Source of the DNA: Purshia tridentata
Taxonomy: Eukaryota; Streptophyta; Magnoliopsida; Rosales; Rosaceae
NCBI GenBank assembly: GCA_003254885.1
Contig: QANT01005911.1
Span: 1 to 22,966, forward strand
Length of the DNA stretch: 22,966 nucleotides
Direction of reading: 5' to 3'
The translations under genes and the position numbers were made by a program. Under the pieces are notes generated by a model. That model did not search any database. It saw only the letters and a list, made by a program, of their open reading frames with translations, and was not told the DNA's origin. This document shows, piece by piece, positions 9,158 to 18,359 of the stretch (the stretch's first letter is position 1; each line of letters opens with the position of its first letter).

Positions 9158-10674
9158 TGTAACGGCCCGTACCTTCCTAAGTAAAGTTTTTAAAGTGGGC
9201 CCAGAGTTGACTTTTGGTTTTAGTAAGATTTTAATTTTGACCTTGGGTCCGTTAGGAAGGTCTTGAGCTCACGGGTTCGTCGACATGTGGCATGTTCCGT
9301 TTAGAGCCACGGTTAGAAAGTTTTGAACGTGACAAAAGACCCAAAGGTTGACTTTTTAAATTGCTCAGATTCCAGACTTGACTTTGACATGGTTACGTAG
9401 AGCTTGACTCCACGAGTTCGTAGACACGTAGCATGCGTCTTTGGGAGATACGGATTGAGAAATACGGACGTTTAAAGTGAGGGGCAAACTTGTAATTTTG
9501 GGTTAAGTGGCTCCCAAATTCCAGAAAATTCTAGAAATCTCTCCCCTCCCTTATTTCTCCCTCTCACGCACTGACCACCTCCCCCAGACCCGCACGCCAT
9601 CTTCTTCTCCCCTCTCCACTGCGCGCGACCACCCAGCACCTCTCCGGCTGAGCCATACCCACCAGCGACGTCCCCAGCCCCTTCTCCCGTCGGCCCAGCC
9701 CTTCTTCTTCTCTCTCCCGAGCTCTCTTTCTTCCCCCTGCGCGTGACCCACACGACCACCCAGCCTCCTCTGGTCATCTTCCGGTCGACCCAACCCCACC
9801 AGCTGCCTCCCCAGCCGCCGGGTACCTTATCCCGAAGCTCCTCCAGCCACCTCCAGCCCCGTGGAGGTGAAAATAGCCCAGAAAACACCCCAGTTCGCCG
9901 GTCTTCCTCCTCAAATTCCAGCGAGATTTCGGCGTCAATCTTTTTGATTCTAGGTGGGTTTTCTTCTTCTTTTCATGGGCATTCATTTTGTTTTAGTGTG
10001 GTTGATTTAATTCTGAGTATTTGAAAAGTTAGAATTTAGGAATTGGAACCCATTTCGGATTCTCTTGAGATTTCAGAAATTGGAGAGTGTTTTATGTGTT
10101 TTTGGGCAATAATCACTCCTAGTAACTATCAATTGAAGGTTAGATTAAGGAATTTAAAGGAATTTTGAGAAATTGGGAAGTTGGAGAAAATGGGGTTATG
10201 CCATTTCGGGTTTGGCGTGGGTTTTGGAATCTACTATAAATTGTGAAGTGTTTTGGGTAATTTCCGTATTTAGGAACCTCTAATTGAATATGGGAATGAG
10301 GAATTTGGAAAATATTGTGGAAATTGAAAGTTTGATAGCTGGGGCTTATGTCCATTTCGGGATTTCTAGAAATCTAAGGTGTTTATGGAGATTTAATTGC
10401 AAATGGAAGTGATTTTCACCCTAGGAATAATTAATCGTGGTTTAGAATGGTAAACTTTAAGAAATTGGAGAACTAGTGACTTTGGAGTGAAATTGGACAC
10501 CTATTGTATTTCAAAATGACGCTTGCACGGCCCTCGGTTGAGTTGCGTAGTAATGAAGGTTATTTGGAGAAATTTAACGGGATAAAATGATCTAGTGGTA
10601 TCGGATTATGAGTCGAGAAGAAAAATAAGTGAGTTTGGGATTTGAATTTAGAATTGTGGAGCGAAAGGCCTAGA
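9158..10674 (+). mobile_element. Family B element B2 (LTR-like), 5' part
   Basis: It begins TGTAACGGCCCGTACC at 9158. It has the promoter block, a four-unit GAA/TTC array (9519-9536), a C-rich leader (about 9540-9950), a donor (CTAG|GTGGGTTTTC, intron from 9954) and an AT-rich intron-like tract with the phrase CATTTCGGG repeated. It stops after AAAGGCCTAGA, exactly where B3 begins. B1 continues past the same point (rc of about 113-105), so B2 is interrupted there. Its remainder is not found after B3. Confidence 0.75.
9519..9536. promoter_or_regulatory. Heat-shock-element-like array, 4 units (copy B2)
   Basis: TTC-CA-GAA-AA-TTC-TA-GAA with exact spacing, at the same place as in the other B copies. 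Confidence 0.6.
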
Positions 10675-10719
10675 TGTAACGACCCGTACCTTTTAAGTGC
10701 ATTATAATAGGGCCCAACG

Positions 10720-10895
10720 TTGACTTTTGGATATAGCAAGATTTTAGCTTCGAACTTGGGTCCGTTAGGAAGGTCTTGAGCTCACGAGTTCATTGACACG
10801 CGGCATAGGTTATTTAGAGTTACGGTTAAAAAGTTATGAACGTGATAAAGGAGCTCATGGTTGACTTTTTAAATTTCTCGGAGTTTAGAGTTGAC
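10720..10895 (+). promoter_or_regulatory. W-box (TTGAC) cluster in the B3 promoter block
   Basis: TTGACT cores lie at 10720, 10861 and 10891. The same cores recur in all B copies. In A1 they appear as GTCAA on the plus strand around 8044, 8074 and 8100. TTGACY is the WRKY-factor core. ACGTG elements lie in the same block; full G-box CACGTG is present in B1 (1349-1354) and A3 (13834-13839). Function is inferred. Confidence 0.45.
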
Positions 10896-11026
10896 TTGGA
10901 CATGGTTACGTAGAGCTCGACGCCACAAATTCGTAGACACGTAGCATGCGTCGTTTGGAGCTACGGTTTGAGAAATACGGGGGTTCAAAGTGAGGGGCAA
11001 ACTTGTAATTTTGAGGAAATGGTATT

Positions 11027-11054
11027 GAATATTCCAGAAAATTCTGGAATATTC
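11027..11054. promoter_or_regulatory. Perfect six-unit heat-shock element (copy B3)
   Basis: GAA-TA-TTC-CA-GAA-AA-TTC-TG-GAA-TA-TTC: six alternating triplets over 28 bp with no spacing error. It is nearly a perfect palindrome. It lies about 350 bp from the element start, directly before the CT-rich leader, a plausible position near a transcription start. Heat-driven plant retrotransposons such as ONSEN use HSEs in the LTR; function here is inferred. Confidence 0.75.
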
Positions 11055-11488
11055 CACCACCTTATTTCCCCCCTCTCCACGCGCAGGCCAGCAGAAAGAA
11101 GATGCCATCCCTGCCCGACTCCTCCCTCACCCTCTCTCCCCTGTGTGACACCGCCATTTCCGGCCACCCCCGACCTGCCCAGCCACCGACCCAGCCACCG
11201 GCGAGCCCCACCCAGCCTCCTCCCGTGCCGCCCAGTCCCTCCTTCTCCCTCTCTCCCGATCTCTCTCCCCGGCGTGCGCGACTGGAGCTTCCCGCTCCAG
11301 CCATCTCCGACGACGACAGACGACGGGACGGACGAAAACCACCTCCCTAGCCACCGGCCGTCTTCCCCTGAGCTTCTCCACGCCGACCAGCCACGTTCCA
11401 GCAAGAAATCAGCCGAAAAATTCCCCAAAGCTGCCGGCCCTCTTCTCAAATTCCGGCCAAGTTCCGGCGCCAATCTCTTCGATTTCAG

Positions 11489-12254
11489 GTGGGTTTTCTC
11501 GCTCCTTTCATGGGTTTTCCTTCCCTTATAATTTAATTGTTCAATTTGGAGAAATTATGAGAGATTGAATTTAGGAATGGGAACCCATTTCGGATTCTCT
11601 TGAGATGTCGGAAATTGGAGATTGTTTTATGCATTTTTAGGCCATAATCACTCCTAGGAACGATAAATTGAGGATTAGCACAAGGAATTTTGAGGAATTT
11701 GAAGAAATTGGAAAGTTGGGGAAAATGGGGTTTATGCCCATTTCGGGTTTGGCTTAGATTTCCAAAATTTATTCAAATTGTGTAATGTTGTGGGCGATCT
11801 CCGTCATTAGGAACATATAATCGAAGTTGGAACGAGAAATTTGAGGAATTATGAAGGAAATTAAAAGTTGGGTAGTGGATGCTTAGGTCCATTTTGGGAT
11901 TTCTAGAAATCCAAGGTGTTTATGGTGATCTAATTGAAATTGGGCGTGATTTTCATCTTTAGGAACGATCTATTGAGGTTTAGAAATCTAATCTAGAGTT
12001 TGGAATGATGGGTTCGAAGGAAAAAAGGCAGAAATGGTGAAATTGGGGTTGAAAACGGCACTTTGTGTGGGGTTGAGGTTAGTCCGACCCATTAGTCGTG
12101 GAATTTAGAAATCATCGTTGATTTTAGACTTTATTAAGCGGGCTATTAACTTGGGTTGCATAGAAAAGACTTAGGTTAGCAAAACCCCAAATTTTAGACA
12201 TAGACGGACACTTTAAGTGAGGGAACTAATGACGTATTTATTATTTTCTTATAG
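11489..12254 (+). other. Predicted intron 1 of B3
   Basis: Donor TTTCAG|GTGGGT, AT-rich body, acceptor TTTATTATTTTCTTATAG|GG. The donor is conserved as AG|GTGGGT in B2 and B5 and as G|GTGAGT in B1. The acceptor is conserved in B4 (TTTTCTTACAG). The composition shift from GC-rich leader to AT-rich body is sharp at the donor. Confidence 0.55.
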
Positions 12255-12656
12255 GGACGACACCCGAGATTGGGGGCGACCCAGCCGAGCAACAAGACAA
12301 GATCCCTTGAATGTGAGTGGACTTCATTTTATTTAAGTTTCTCGAGTTTTAAATTTAATTCATTTTTGTATGTTTTGCGTAGTCATGAATTTTAATTTGC
12401 AATGTATTGATTTTGGGATTTGAAATGCTATTAATTGAGTTTATGGGTTGATATGTATTTTGTCAAATTATGATTGAGTTTGTGTGAAACCAATTTAAAG
12501 CACGGTTTTTCTAGAACAATTATTGAGTTCTTTCAAAATTTTAAAAAACGCTTTCAAATAGAATTATTCAATTTTAATGTGGATGATTTGGGTACGAATG
12601 GATTTGGATTTTAGTGAGCACCCACTTAGTACCCGTCTTGGATTATGGAAGCATAT

Positions 12657-12750
12657 AGGTCTTTGGGACCCATCACGGCACACACATAGGCTTTGGGCCG
12701 TGTGTCGGGATGCCTTGCCCTTTGGGGGCGGCCCTGCGTGCACGTACGGC
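12657..12750 (+). repeat. Conserved core block (copy B3)
   Basis: Runs from AGGTCTTTGGGACCCATC through ACACACATAGGCTTTGGGCC to GCGTGCACGTACGG. It is the same block as in A1, A2 and B4, and the potential stems ACACAC/GTGTGT and GCCC/GGGC are intact here. Confidence 0.75.
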
Positions 12751-12922
12751 AGGATATTGGCCTTGCATGTGTATGACAGACCCTGGCTCTGCACATGTAC
12801 GGCAGGATATTGGCCCTGCATGCGTATGGCAGGTTATAGGCCCTGCGCATGTACGGCAGGTCATTGGCTCTGCATGCGTACGGCAGATTGTGGGCCTTGC
12901 GCATGTACGGCAGGCTATACGG
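12732..12922 (+). repeat. Tandem array of 7 units, about 27 bp each (B3)
   Basis: Units start at 12732, 12761, 12787, 12814, 12841, 12868 and 12895. The consensus is CCCTGCATGYGTACGGCAGG plus a 7-bp linker. Most units hold CCTGC/GCAGG arms around a 9-nt loop. CATGCG and CATGTA alternate. The array overlaps the end of the conserved core. Confidence 0.85.
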
Positions 12923-13265
12923 GGAAAATTGGGAGCGAGTGGAATATTCGTTTTAAATCTTAATATTTGGTTTATGCGAAGAAATTCTCGGAGTTATGCA
13001 TGATAAAATTTTCGTTTGAGAAATTGCAAAGTATTTTACTAGTTTTGTCCAAATGATTTGTTAACGAACATTTTAAATCCATTTCAAAAACGGGGGTTTT
13101 CATGCGAAGTTTGTGCGATCCTTATGTAAATTTTTCGGTTAATTGTAAAAATTATTTTATTTTTGTCCACTCACTGGGTTGTCTCACGTTTACCTCTTGT
13201 GGTTTTTCTTTTAAAATTTCCCCCAAGTAATTGCGGTGGAGCGGTCGAGCAGGAGACGCGTCGAG

Positions 13266-13461
13266 GATTTCATAGAGTGTAAAAACTTGTAAATTTCCCC
13301 TACTGTCTTTCGAATTGCACTATTTATCGTAGTTGGCTTGTTATGATGTAAATATTACCGTTAGATTTCATAGAGTGTAAAAACTTGTAAATTTCCCCAA
13401 CTGTCTTTCGAATTGCACTATTTACCGTAGTTGGCTTGTTACGATGTAAATATTACCGTTA
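13266..13461 (+). repeat. 98-bp tandem duplication in the last exon region of B3
   Basis: 13266-13363 and 13364-13461 differ at only about three positions. B4 has no such duplication, so it is recent and specific to this copy or lineage. Confidence 0.9.
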
Positions 13462-13505
13462 TTAGTACCAACATCATCTTGGTTTCCCTTTTTGTTATGA
13501 ATTTG

Positions 13506-13521
13506 GGGTCGAAGACCCCCT
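13506..13521 (+). repeat. Conserved short hairpin GGGGTC-GAA-GACCCC
   Basis: A 6-bp stem with a 3-nt loop. The same hairpin occurs in B4 (GGGTC-GGA-GACCC, minus strand near 1710), so it is conserved near the 3' end of family B. Confidence 0.55.
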
Positions 13522-13657
13522 GTTTGTGGTAAGCTGGGTTAGAAGTGTAATTTACAGGTTTGCTAAGGAAGGGAAATCCAGGGTTAGTCCAATTTCAGGG
13601 GAGGTTCTGCCGAATTTTCGGTAGGATTTTCCTTGACATTGGATTCTCGCAGGATCA

Positions 13658-13684
13658 CCCCGAGTTCAAGGGTGGAACTCGGGG
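13658..13684 (+). repeat. Perfect 10-bp-stem hairpin 12 bp before the B3 end
   Basis: CCCCGAGTTC (13658-13667) and GAACTCGGGG (13675-13684) form a perfect stem with a 7-nt loop. The inferred element end follows at 13696. Confidence 0.75.
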
Positions 13685-13696
13685 AGGGTCCTGTCA

Positions 13697-14042
13697 GACA
13701 GCGGGAGAGAGGAGAGAGAAAGTGAGGATTTTCTGGGGTTTTGGGCTTTTAAAATACCTTTTTCAAAATTACCAATGTGTCCTTCTCTTCACACGTCCGT
13801 AACTTTCAAATCGTAGCTCCGTTTGACGCGTGCCACGTGTCTACGAACTCGTGAGAACGAGACCTTTCCAACGAACCCAAGGTCAACGCGAAAAGACCTC
13901 CCGAACAAAAAGTCAACTTTTACCCCCTTTAAAAGTCAAACTTTAAAATTCAAAACCTCCAAAACGTTTTACTTTCAAATTAAAATCCCGAAAATCTTTA
14001 AAAAGCTTTTCAAAACACTTGTGAAAGGTGCGGGGTGTTACA
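13697..14042 (-). mobile_element. Family A fragment A3 (5' promoter block only)
   Basis: On the minus strand it starts TGTAACACCCCGCACC at 14042. It matches the first roughly 340 bp of A1 and A2 (promoter block and start of the leader), with homology ending at CGGGAGAGAGG near 13702. It inserted into B5, which is cut exactly at 14043. Its own remainder is missing at the junction with B3. Confidence 0.75.
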
Positions 14043-15343
14043 CATGCCACTAACTTATTTTTAATCCGGTAATTTCCTCAATTAATCTCCATTCTATCTA
14101 ACTTGGTCGAGCGTCGTCCGGGTGTCATTTCTACAACCAAAAGTGTCCAATTTCGCCCCAAACTCACCATTTCTCCGATTCCCTTCAAACCAACTATTCT
14201 AAGCCACAATTGATCGTTCCTAAAGGTGAACATCATGCTCAATTTCAATTAAATCACCATGAACACCTTAAATTTCTAAAAATCCCGAAATGGGCATAAG
14301 CACCAACGCTCAAACTTCTAATTTCCTCAATAATTTCCTAAATTTCTCGTTTCAAACTTCGATTAGAGGTTTCTAGTGACAGAAATTACCTAAAACACCT
14401 AACAATTCAATTCAATTTCAAACACCCATGCAAAACCCGAAATTAGCCTCAAACTCCCAACTTCAATCTCTCACAATTTCTCAAAATTGAATCACCAAAC
14501 AATAAGGGAAAGAAAGCCCACAAGAAGAGGAGAAAAACCCACCTAAAATCAAGGAGATTGGTGCCGGCATCTGGCCGGAATTGACGAACAAGTGGCGGCT
14601 GGCTGGGTGCTTTTCCGGCTTTGTTTCACGTCGGGGGACGGCTGGCTACCGTGGGGAAGCATCGAGGTGGCTGGCCGGTGGCTGGAGTGTGATTCTCGCC
14701 GCCTGGGGTTGCCAGAAATGGCTGAAGCTGGAAGCTCCAATCGCGCGCACAAGGAAAGTAGGAGAGAGACAGTCGCGCAGGTGAGATGGCTAGCTCGGCG
14801 GCGCGGGAGGAGGCTGGGTGAGGGTGACCGGTGGCTGGGCAGGTCAGAGGTTGGCCGGAAATGGCGGGCGTCGCGCAGGGGAGAGAGAGTGTGGGGGTGT
14901 CAGGCTGGCTGGGCTTCTTCTTGCTGCCTGCGCGTGGAGAGGGGAGAGATATAGAGGGTGATGGAATATTCCAGAATTTTCTGGAATATTAGATGCTATT
15001 TCCTCAATATTACAAGTTTGCTCCTCACTTTGAACCTCCGTATTTCTCAAACCGTAGCTCCAAACGATGCATGCTACGTGTCTACGAATTCGTGAAGTCG
15101 AGCTCTACGCGACCATGTCAAAGTCAACTCTAAACTCCAAATAATTTAAAAAGTCAACCTTGAGCTCTTTTATCACGTTCATAACTTTTTAATCGTAACT
15201 CTAAATCACCCATGCCGCGTGTCAATGAACTCGTGAGCTCAAGACCTTCCTAACGGACCCAAGGTCAAAGCTAAAATCTTACTAGAACCAAAAGTCAACG
15301 TTGGGCCCTATTATAATATACTTAAAAGGTACGGGTCGTTACA
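14043..15343 (-). mobile_element. Family B element B5 (LTR-like), 5' part
   Basis: On the minus strand it starts TGTAACGACCCGTACC at 15343. It has the promoter block, a five-unit heat-shock array (14964-14986), a GC-rich leader, a donor (TTTTAG|GTGGGTTTTT, intron from 14542), and an AT-rich tract ending at GTTAGTGGCATG where A3 begins. It inserted into the CACTA transposase pseudogene at 15343/15344. The plus-strand flank is CTATG (15344-15348), which would be the expected target duplication, but the partner end is not in the window. Confidence 0.75.
14964..14986. promoter_or_regulatory. Heat-shock-element-like array, 5 units (copy B5)
   Basis: GAA-TA-TTC-CA-GAA-TT-TTC-TG-GAA with exact spacing; the sixth unit is mutated to TTA (14989-14991). 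Confidence 0.65.
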
Positions 15344-16401
15344 CTATGGGATGTGCTCATGTTCCCATATGGATTAAAACCATCGGTGGCAAGTCCCAGT
15401 CTCACATTTCATGGTTCTGCTGTAAACTCAAGATACATGTTGTCAAACTCCTTCCATGCGCTTCCATTTGCAGGATGTCTCATAACATCATCATTCTCTC
15501 GCTTATCTTTGTGCCATCTCATGTCACTGGCCGTGTGCAACGACATGTACAACCGTTCCAATCTTGGCTTCAGTGGAAAATAACTCAACACCTTCTACGG
15601 AATCTTCTTTTTCTTATTCTCATAACTGCGCTGATATCTCAACTCACTGCACATCGGGCATTTATCCTTTCCCTCGTGTTCTTTGTAAAATAGAACACTG
15701 TCACGCTTGCAAGCATGGATCTTTTCATATCGCAACCCGAGCCATTTCAACACTTTCTTCAACTGATAGTGAGTTTTAGGTAAGAGATTGTCGTGTGGAA
15801 GCATCCATTTCAGAATTCCCATCAAATGATTATAGCTCCGATTCGAATCACTAAACGTCACTTTCCAATGCATTAACTCTACGACGGCATTCAACATCGA
15901 CATAGGTGGCCCCCAGTTACAATGCTCGCAGGTAGGGTAGAGTTCTCGCTTGGCTTCATTCAACAATCTCTCGTAATTCTCAAAATCTTCATTGGGAGTA
16001 TCGTCATCTTCGTTCTGATTTTCATCGCCACACTCATGAACATTTGATTGGTCATGTGCAATCGATGCATGGGGATAAGCATCGTCTATTATACCCATAA
16101 CTTGGTCATCATCGCGGGAAACAGACGCTGTAACTATCTCGGCATTTGAGGAAGTAGAAGCACCCACCATCGATTCACCGTGATGAACCCATGTCGTATA
16201 ACTGTATGCCATCTCATGTCTAACTAGGTGATATCTAACTTCCTCTAGGGTCTTCCAGAAATAGTTGTTGCAATTTCGACATGGACACCTTATCTAATTA
16301 TTTACATTCACACACCTCGTTACAGCTTTGATAAACAAGTTGATCCCAGCAAAATATTGTGCACTGATACGATTCGGGTTCTGTATCCACTCCCGATCCA
16401 T
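15344..16401 (-). pseudogene. TNP2-like CACTA transposase, N-terminal part, three premature stops
   Basis: Start chosen at 16401 (MDREWIQNPNRIS), which matches the usual start of the transposase-associated domain. In one unbroken frame follow IRCPCRNC, the HL...SYTTWVHHGES motif, an acidic linker, YERLLNEAKRELYP, LPKTHYQLKKVLKWLGL, YEKIHACKRD, KCPMC, SYFPLKPRLERLYMS, TASDMRWH and VRLGLATDGFNPYGNMS. These are the signature blocks of plant CACTA transposases (Transpos_assoc, then the start of Transposase_21). Stops interrupt the frame at 16294-16296 (TAG), 15595-15597 (TAG) and 15409-15411 (TGA). All three lie in the same frame without a frameshift. The TGA falls where homologues usually have arginine, consistent with CGA to TGA decay at a methylated CpG. 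About 350 of an expected 1000 or so residues remain. Confidence 0.9.
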
Positions 16402-17975
16402 AATGACTGTTTTAGAGCAACATGAGTAAACGATCGTCGATCTCCTTATGCCTCCGGTAAGGGTCCTATCCCATTTGAGAGTGCATAATGTGTATGGATG
16501 GTTTGCAGCTCTTACGACGTGTTCCGATTGAGATAATTTCGGCAGCATCTCCTGACAGTTCTCCAAGTGCATGATGTAGATATTGAGAACTCATATCTAG
16601 TATGCACTCGAAGAACATTAGAAGACGCTACTAAAAATATCCCAAGATTGAAACACATCGCTTAAGCTGCAAACCACACCATCCACAATATGCACTCCCA
16701 AACTGTCCAAAAATGGGACAATTCAAGAGTCTATTGGCGCGCCGAGCACCATTGCTCACAAGTGCTACCAATAAACTCTCAAACGAAAACTAAGGCTTAT
16801 AAATTAATGACAGAACAAGGTACAAAGTTATCCATTGATAACTTCGCACAAGCAGTTCAATATAAATATAAAAGACAACAAATAAAATAAAATTTAAATT
16901 TAACAATGTATCTTAACTAATATGTATTTAATAATTAACCTACATCTCACAATTATTTCTAATATACTAACATACAAACTAAATAATAATGTTTATAACT
17001 AAAAACATACAAATTAATAACTAACTAATTAAACAACGTGTCCTAATTAATATGCATTTCTTAAGTATCTTAAATTCCACAATTTATTATAATATATCAA
17101 CATAACAATTAATAATAAATTTTACAACTAAAATTATACAAATAAATTAGCTAGCTACCTATGTGAAATTTACCTAATTTTAACATTTTCATAATTACGT
17201 TTTAAGGCGTACAAATTAACTAACTAATAGATATTAGACTTAGCAATATACAACTTAACTAATTATTTTAAACATACATATATACAAACTAACTAATAAA
17301 TTCACAATAATATTTTCAAATGAAAAAATTTACCTTAAAATTATAGAATCCTCTAAATCAACCTTTCACAGTTCCAAGTTCCTGAAAACGTAAATTACCA
17401 AAATAAGATAAATTAATCAAATACACAAAATTTAACAATAAAACTCAATTAAAACAAAAACATAAAATAAAATCAAAATAACAATAGAAAATTTCAAAAT
17501 AAACCCAAATAACAATAGAAAATTCCAAAATAAACAATAAAAAATCAGAAAATCAGAAAAGAAACCAAAAAAAAATTGAAAATTGCAAAAAAAGAAAAAA
17601 GAAAAAAAGGCCCCACCAAGAGAGAGATCGGGAGATCCGGTGAAGGAGGGGGAGGGAGGTGATTCACGGGCTGGGGAGGCAAGGTGGGTTGCGGTGAGGC
17701 TAGGGTGGGGCTTGGTTTCGGAGGTGGAGACCGGGTGGGGTTGGGTTTCCAATGTGGGAGGGGGAAGGAGTGGGTTCGGTGGAGAGAGGAAGAGAGGCGC
17801 GATGGAGAAAGTGAGAGAGGCGCCGTCGAGAGAGAGGGAGACCGGTACACTAGAGAGAGACAGGGGTGGTGGCAAGATAGAGAGCAAGATTTGCAGACGA
17901 GCGGCAGCGCTGCAGTAAAGAGAGGAGAGATTCGCGAGGAAGAAGAAAGAAGAAGGGTTGGGGTTTTAATTGTTA
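16402..17975 (-). other. Leader and intron-like part of the CACTA element
   Basis: No coding block is recognised. From 16402 to 16870 there is mixed sequence; 16870-17600 is very AT-rich. 17625-17950 is purine-rich on the plus strand, so CT-rich on the element strand, and it yields S/P-rich open frames (about 17432-17994, minus) that are low complexity. This resembles a CT-rich 5' leader with an intron before the transposase exon. Confidence 0.5.
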
Positions 17976-18345
17976 AACTTTGGGCAACGAACACATTTCA
18001 TCGCCCAAGGTTTAAAGATCGTCGCCCATTAGTCGCAAATTTTGGGCGACGAATAAAGGTCTGTCGTCTCCCTAAAGTGTCTGGAGTGACGAAGAGGTCC
18101 TTGTCGCCGAAATTTGTTGTCGCCCTAATGGTTTGGGCCGACGAAATAATTTTTTTTGCATCACCCAAAATTTAGTTGACCGTTTAGATTGGGGCGACGA
18201 CACTTATTCGTCGCCCAAAACCACATAGGGTGGCGATTTTATTTTCCGTCGCCCAATGCTCGTTTGAGCGACTAAAATATTTGCCACCCAAAATGGTCGC
18301 CCAAATTATATGGGGTGACGAAATTTTGCTCGTCGCCCAAGCCCT
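17976..18345. repeat. CACTA subterminal repeats (GTCGCCC / GGGCGAC)
   Basis: More than a dozen copies or near-copies of TCGTCGCCCA and its reverse complement occur between 17984 and 18340 in both orientations. Clear examples are at about 18021, 18042, 18190, 18208, 18247, 18296 and 18331. Such motifs are the binding sites of CACTA transposition proteins. Confidence 0.85.
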
Positions 18346-18359
18346 TTTTTCTTTTAGTG

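Larger units (their letters stand above)
12313..13227 (+). other. Long intron-like stretch of B3 with complementary ends
   Basis: Donor AAT|GTGAGTGGAC at 12313 and acceptor-like TTTCCCCCAAG at 13227 (CCCCCAG in B4). GTGAGTGGAC (12313-12322) is the exact reverse complement of GTCCACTCAC (13165-13174), about 50 nt before the acceptor. The conserved core and seven hairpin units lie between. Confidence 0.45.
10675..13696 (+). mobile_element. Family B element B3 (LTR-like), near-complete, about 3.0 kb
   Basis: It starts TGTAACGACCCGTACC (10675) and probably ends GGGTCCTGTCA (13696). The end is inferred from its resemblance to the A terminus (GGGTCGGGGCGTGTCA). It contains a promoter block with TTGAC cores at 10720, 10861 and 10891, a six-unit heat-shock-type palindrome (11027-11054), and a CT-rich, GC-rich leader (11055-11488). 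Predicted intron 1 (11489-12254), a 58-bp exon, a long intron-like stretch (12313-13227) with core and hairpin array, and a short last exon with a 98-bp tandem duplication follow. No retrotransposon protein domain is seen. The 187-codon frame at 10968-11531 covers the heat-shock motif and leader; parts of it recur in B1 and B5, but the composition is P/S/R-rich, so coding is unlikely. Confidence 0.75.
15344..18359 (-). mobile_element. CACTA (En/Spm-type) DNA transposon, 5' part, truncated by B5
   Basis: On the minus strand the terminus reads CACTAAAAGAAAAAAGGG, starting at 18359. It is followed by clustered GGGCGACGA/TCGTCGCCC subterminal motifs, a non-coding leader with AT-rich tract, and the N-terminal third of a TNP2-like transposase. 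The 3-bp flank outside the terminus is AGT (18360-18362). The other terminus and the C-terminal two thirds of the transposase are absent because the element is cut at the start of B5. Confidence 0.85.

Noticed and set aside
10968..11531. 187-codon plus-strand frame in the B3 leader, with related frames in B1 (1025-1273) and B5 (14844-15050) sharing NIPENSGIFH
   Set aside because: The shared residues are encoded by the heat-shock palindrome and conserved leader DNA. The rest is P/S/R-rich, overlaps frames on both strands and is not kept in length or frame among copies.
12732..12922. CRISPR-like array
   Set aside because: There are no unique spacers: units are contiguous and degenerate, and lie inside a eukaryotic mobile element.
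13658..13700. Helitron 3' end
   Set aside because: The hairpin position is suggestive, but there is no CTRR end (the sequence reads CTGTCAG), no TC start and no A-T insertion context; the TG start and the A-family 5-bp duplication favour an LTR-type end.
15301..15693. 130-codon plus-strand frame over the CACTA region
   Set aside because: It is antisense to the clearly recognisable transposase frame and starts inside B5.
17432..17994. Two S/P-rich minus-strand frames of about 150 codons
   Set aside because: Low-complexity reading of a CT-rich tract upstream of the transposase, with no domain-like pattern.
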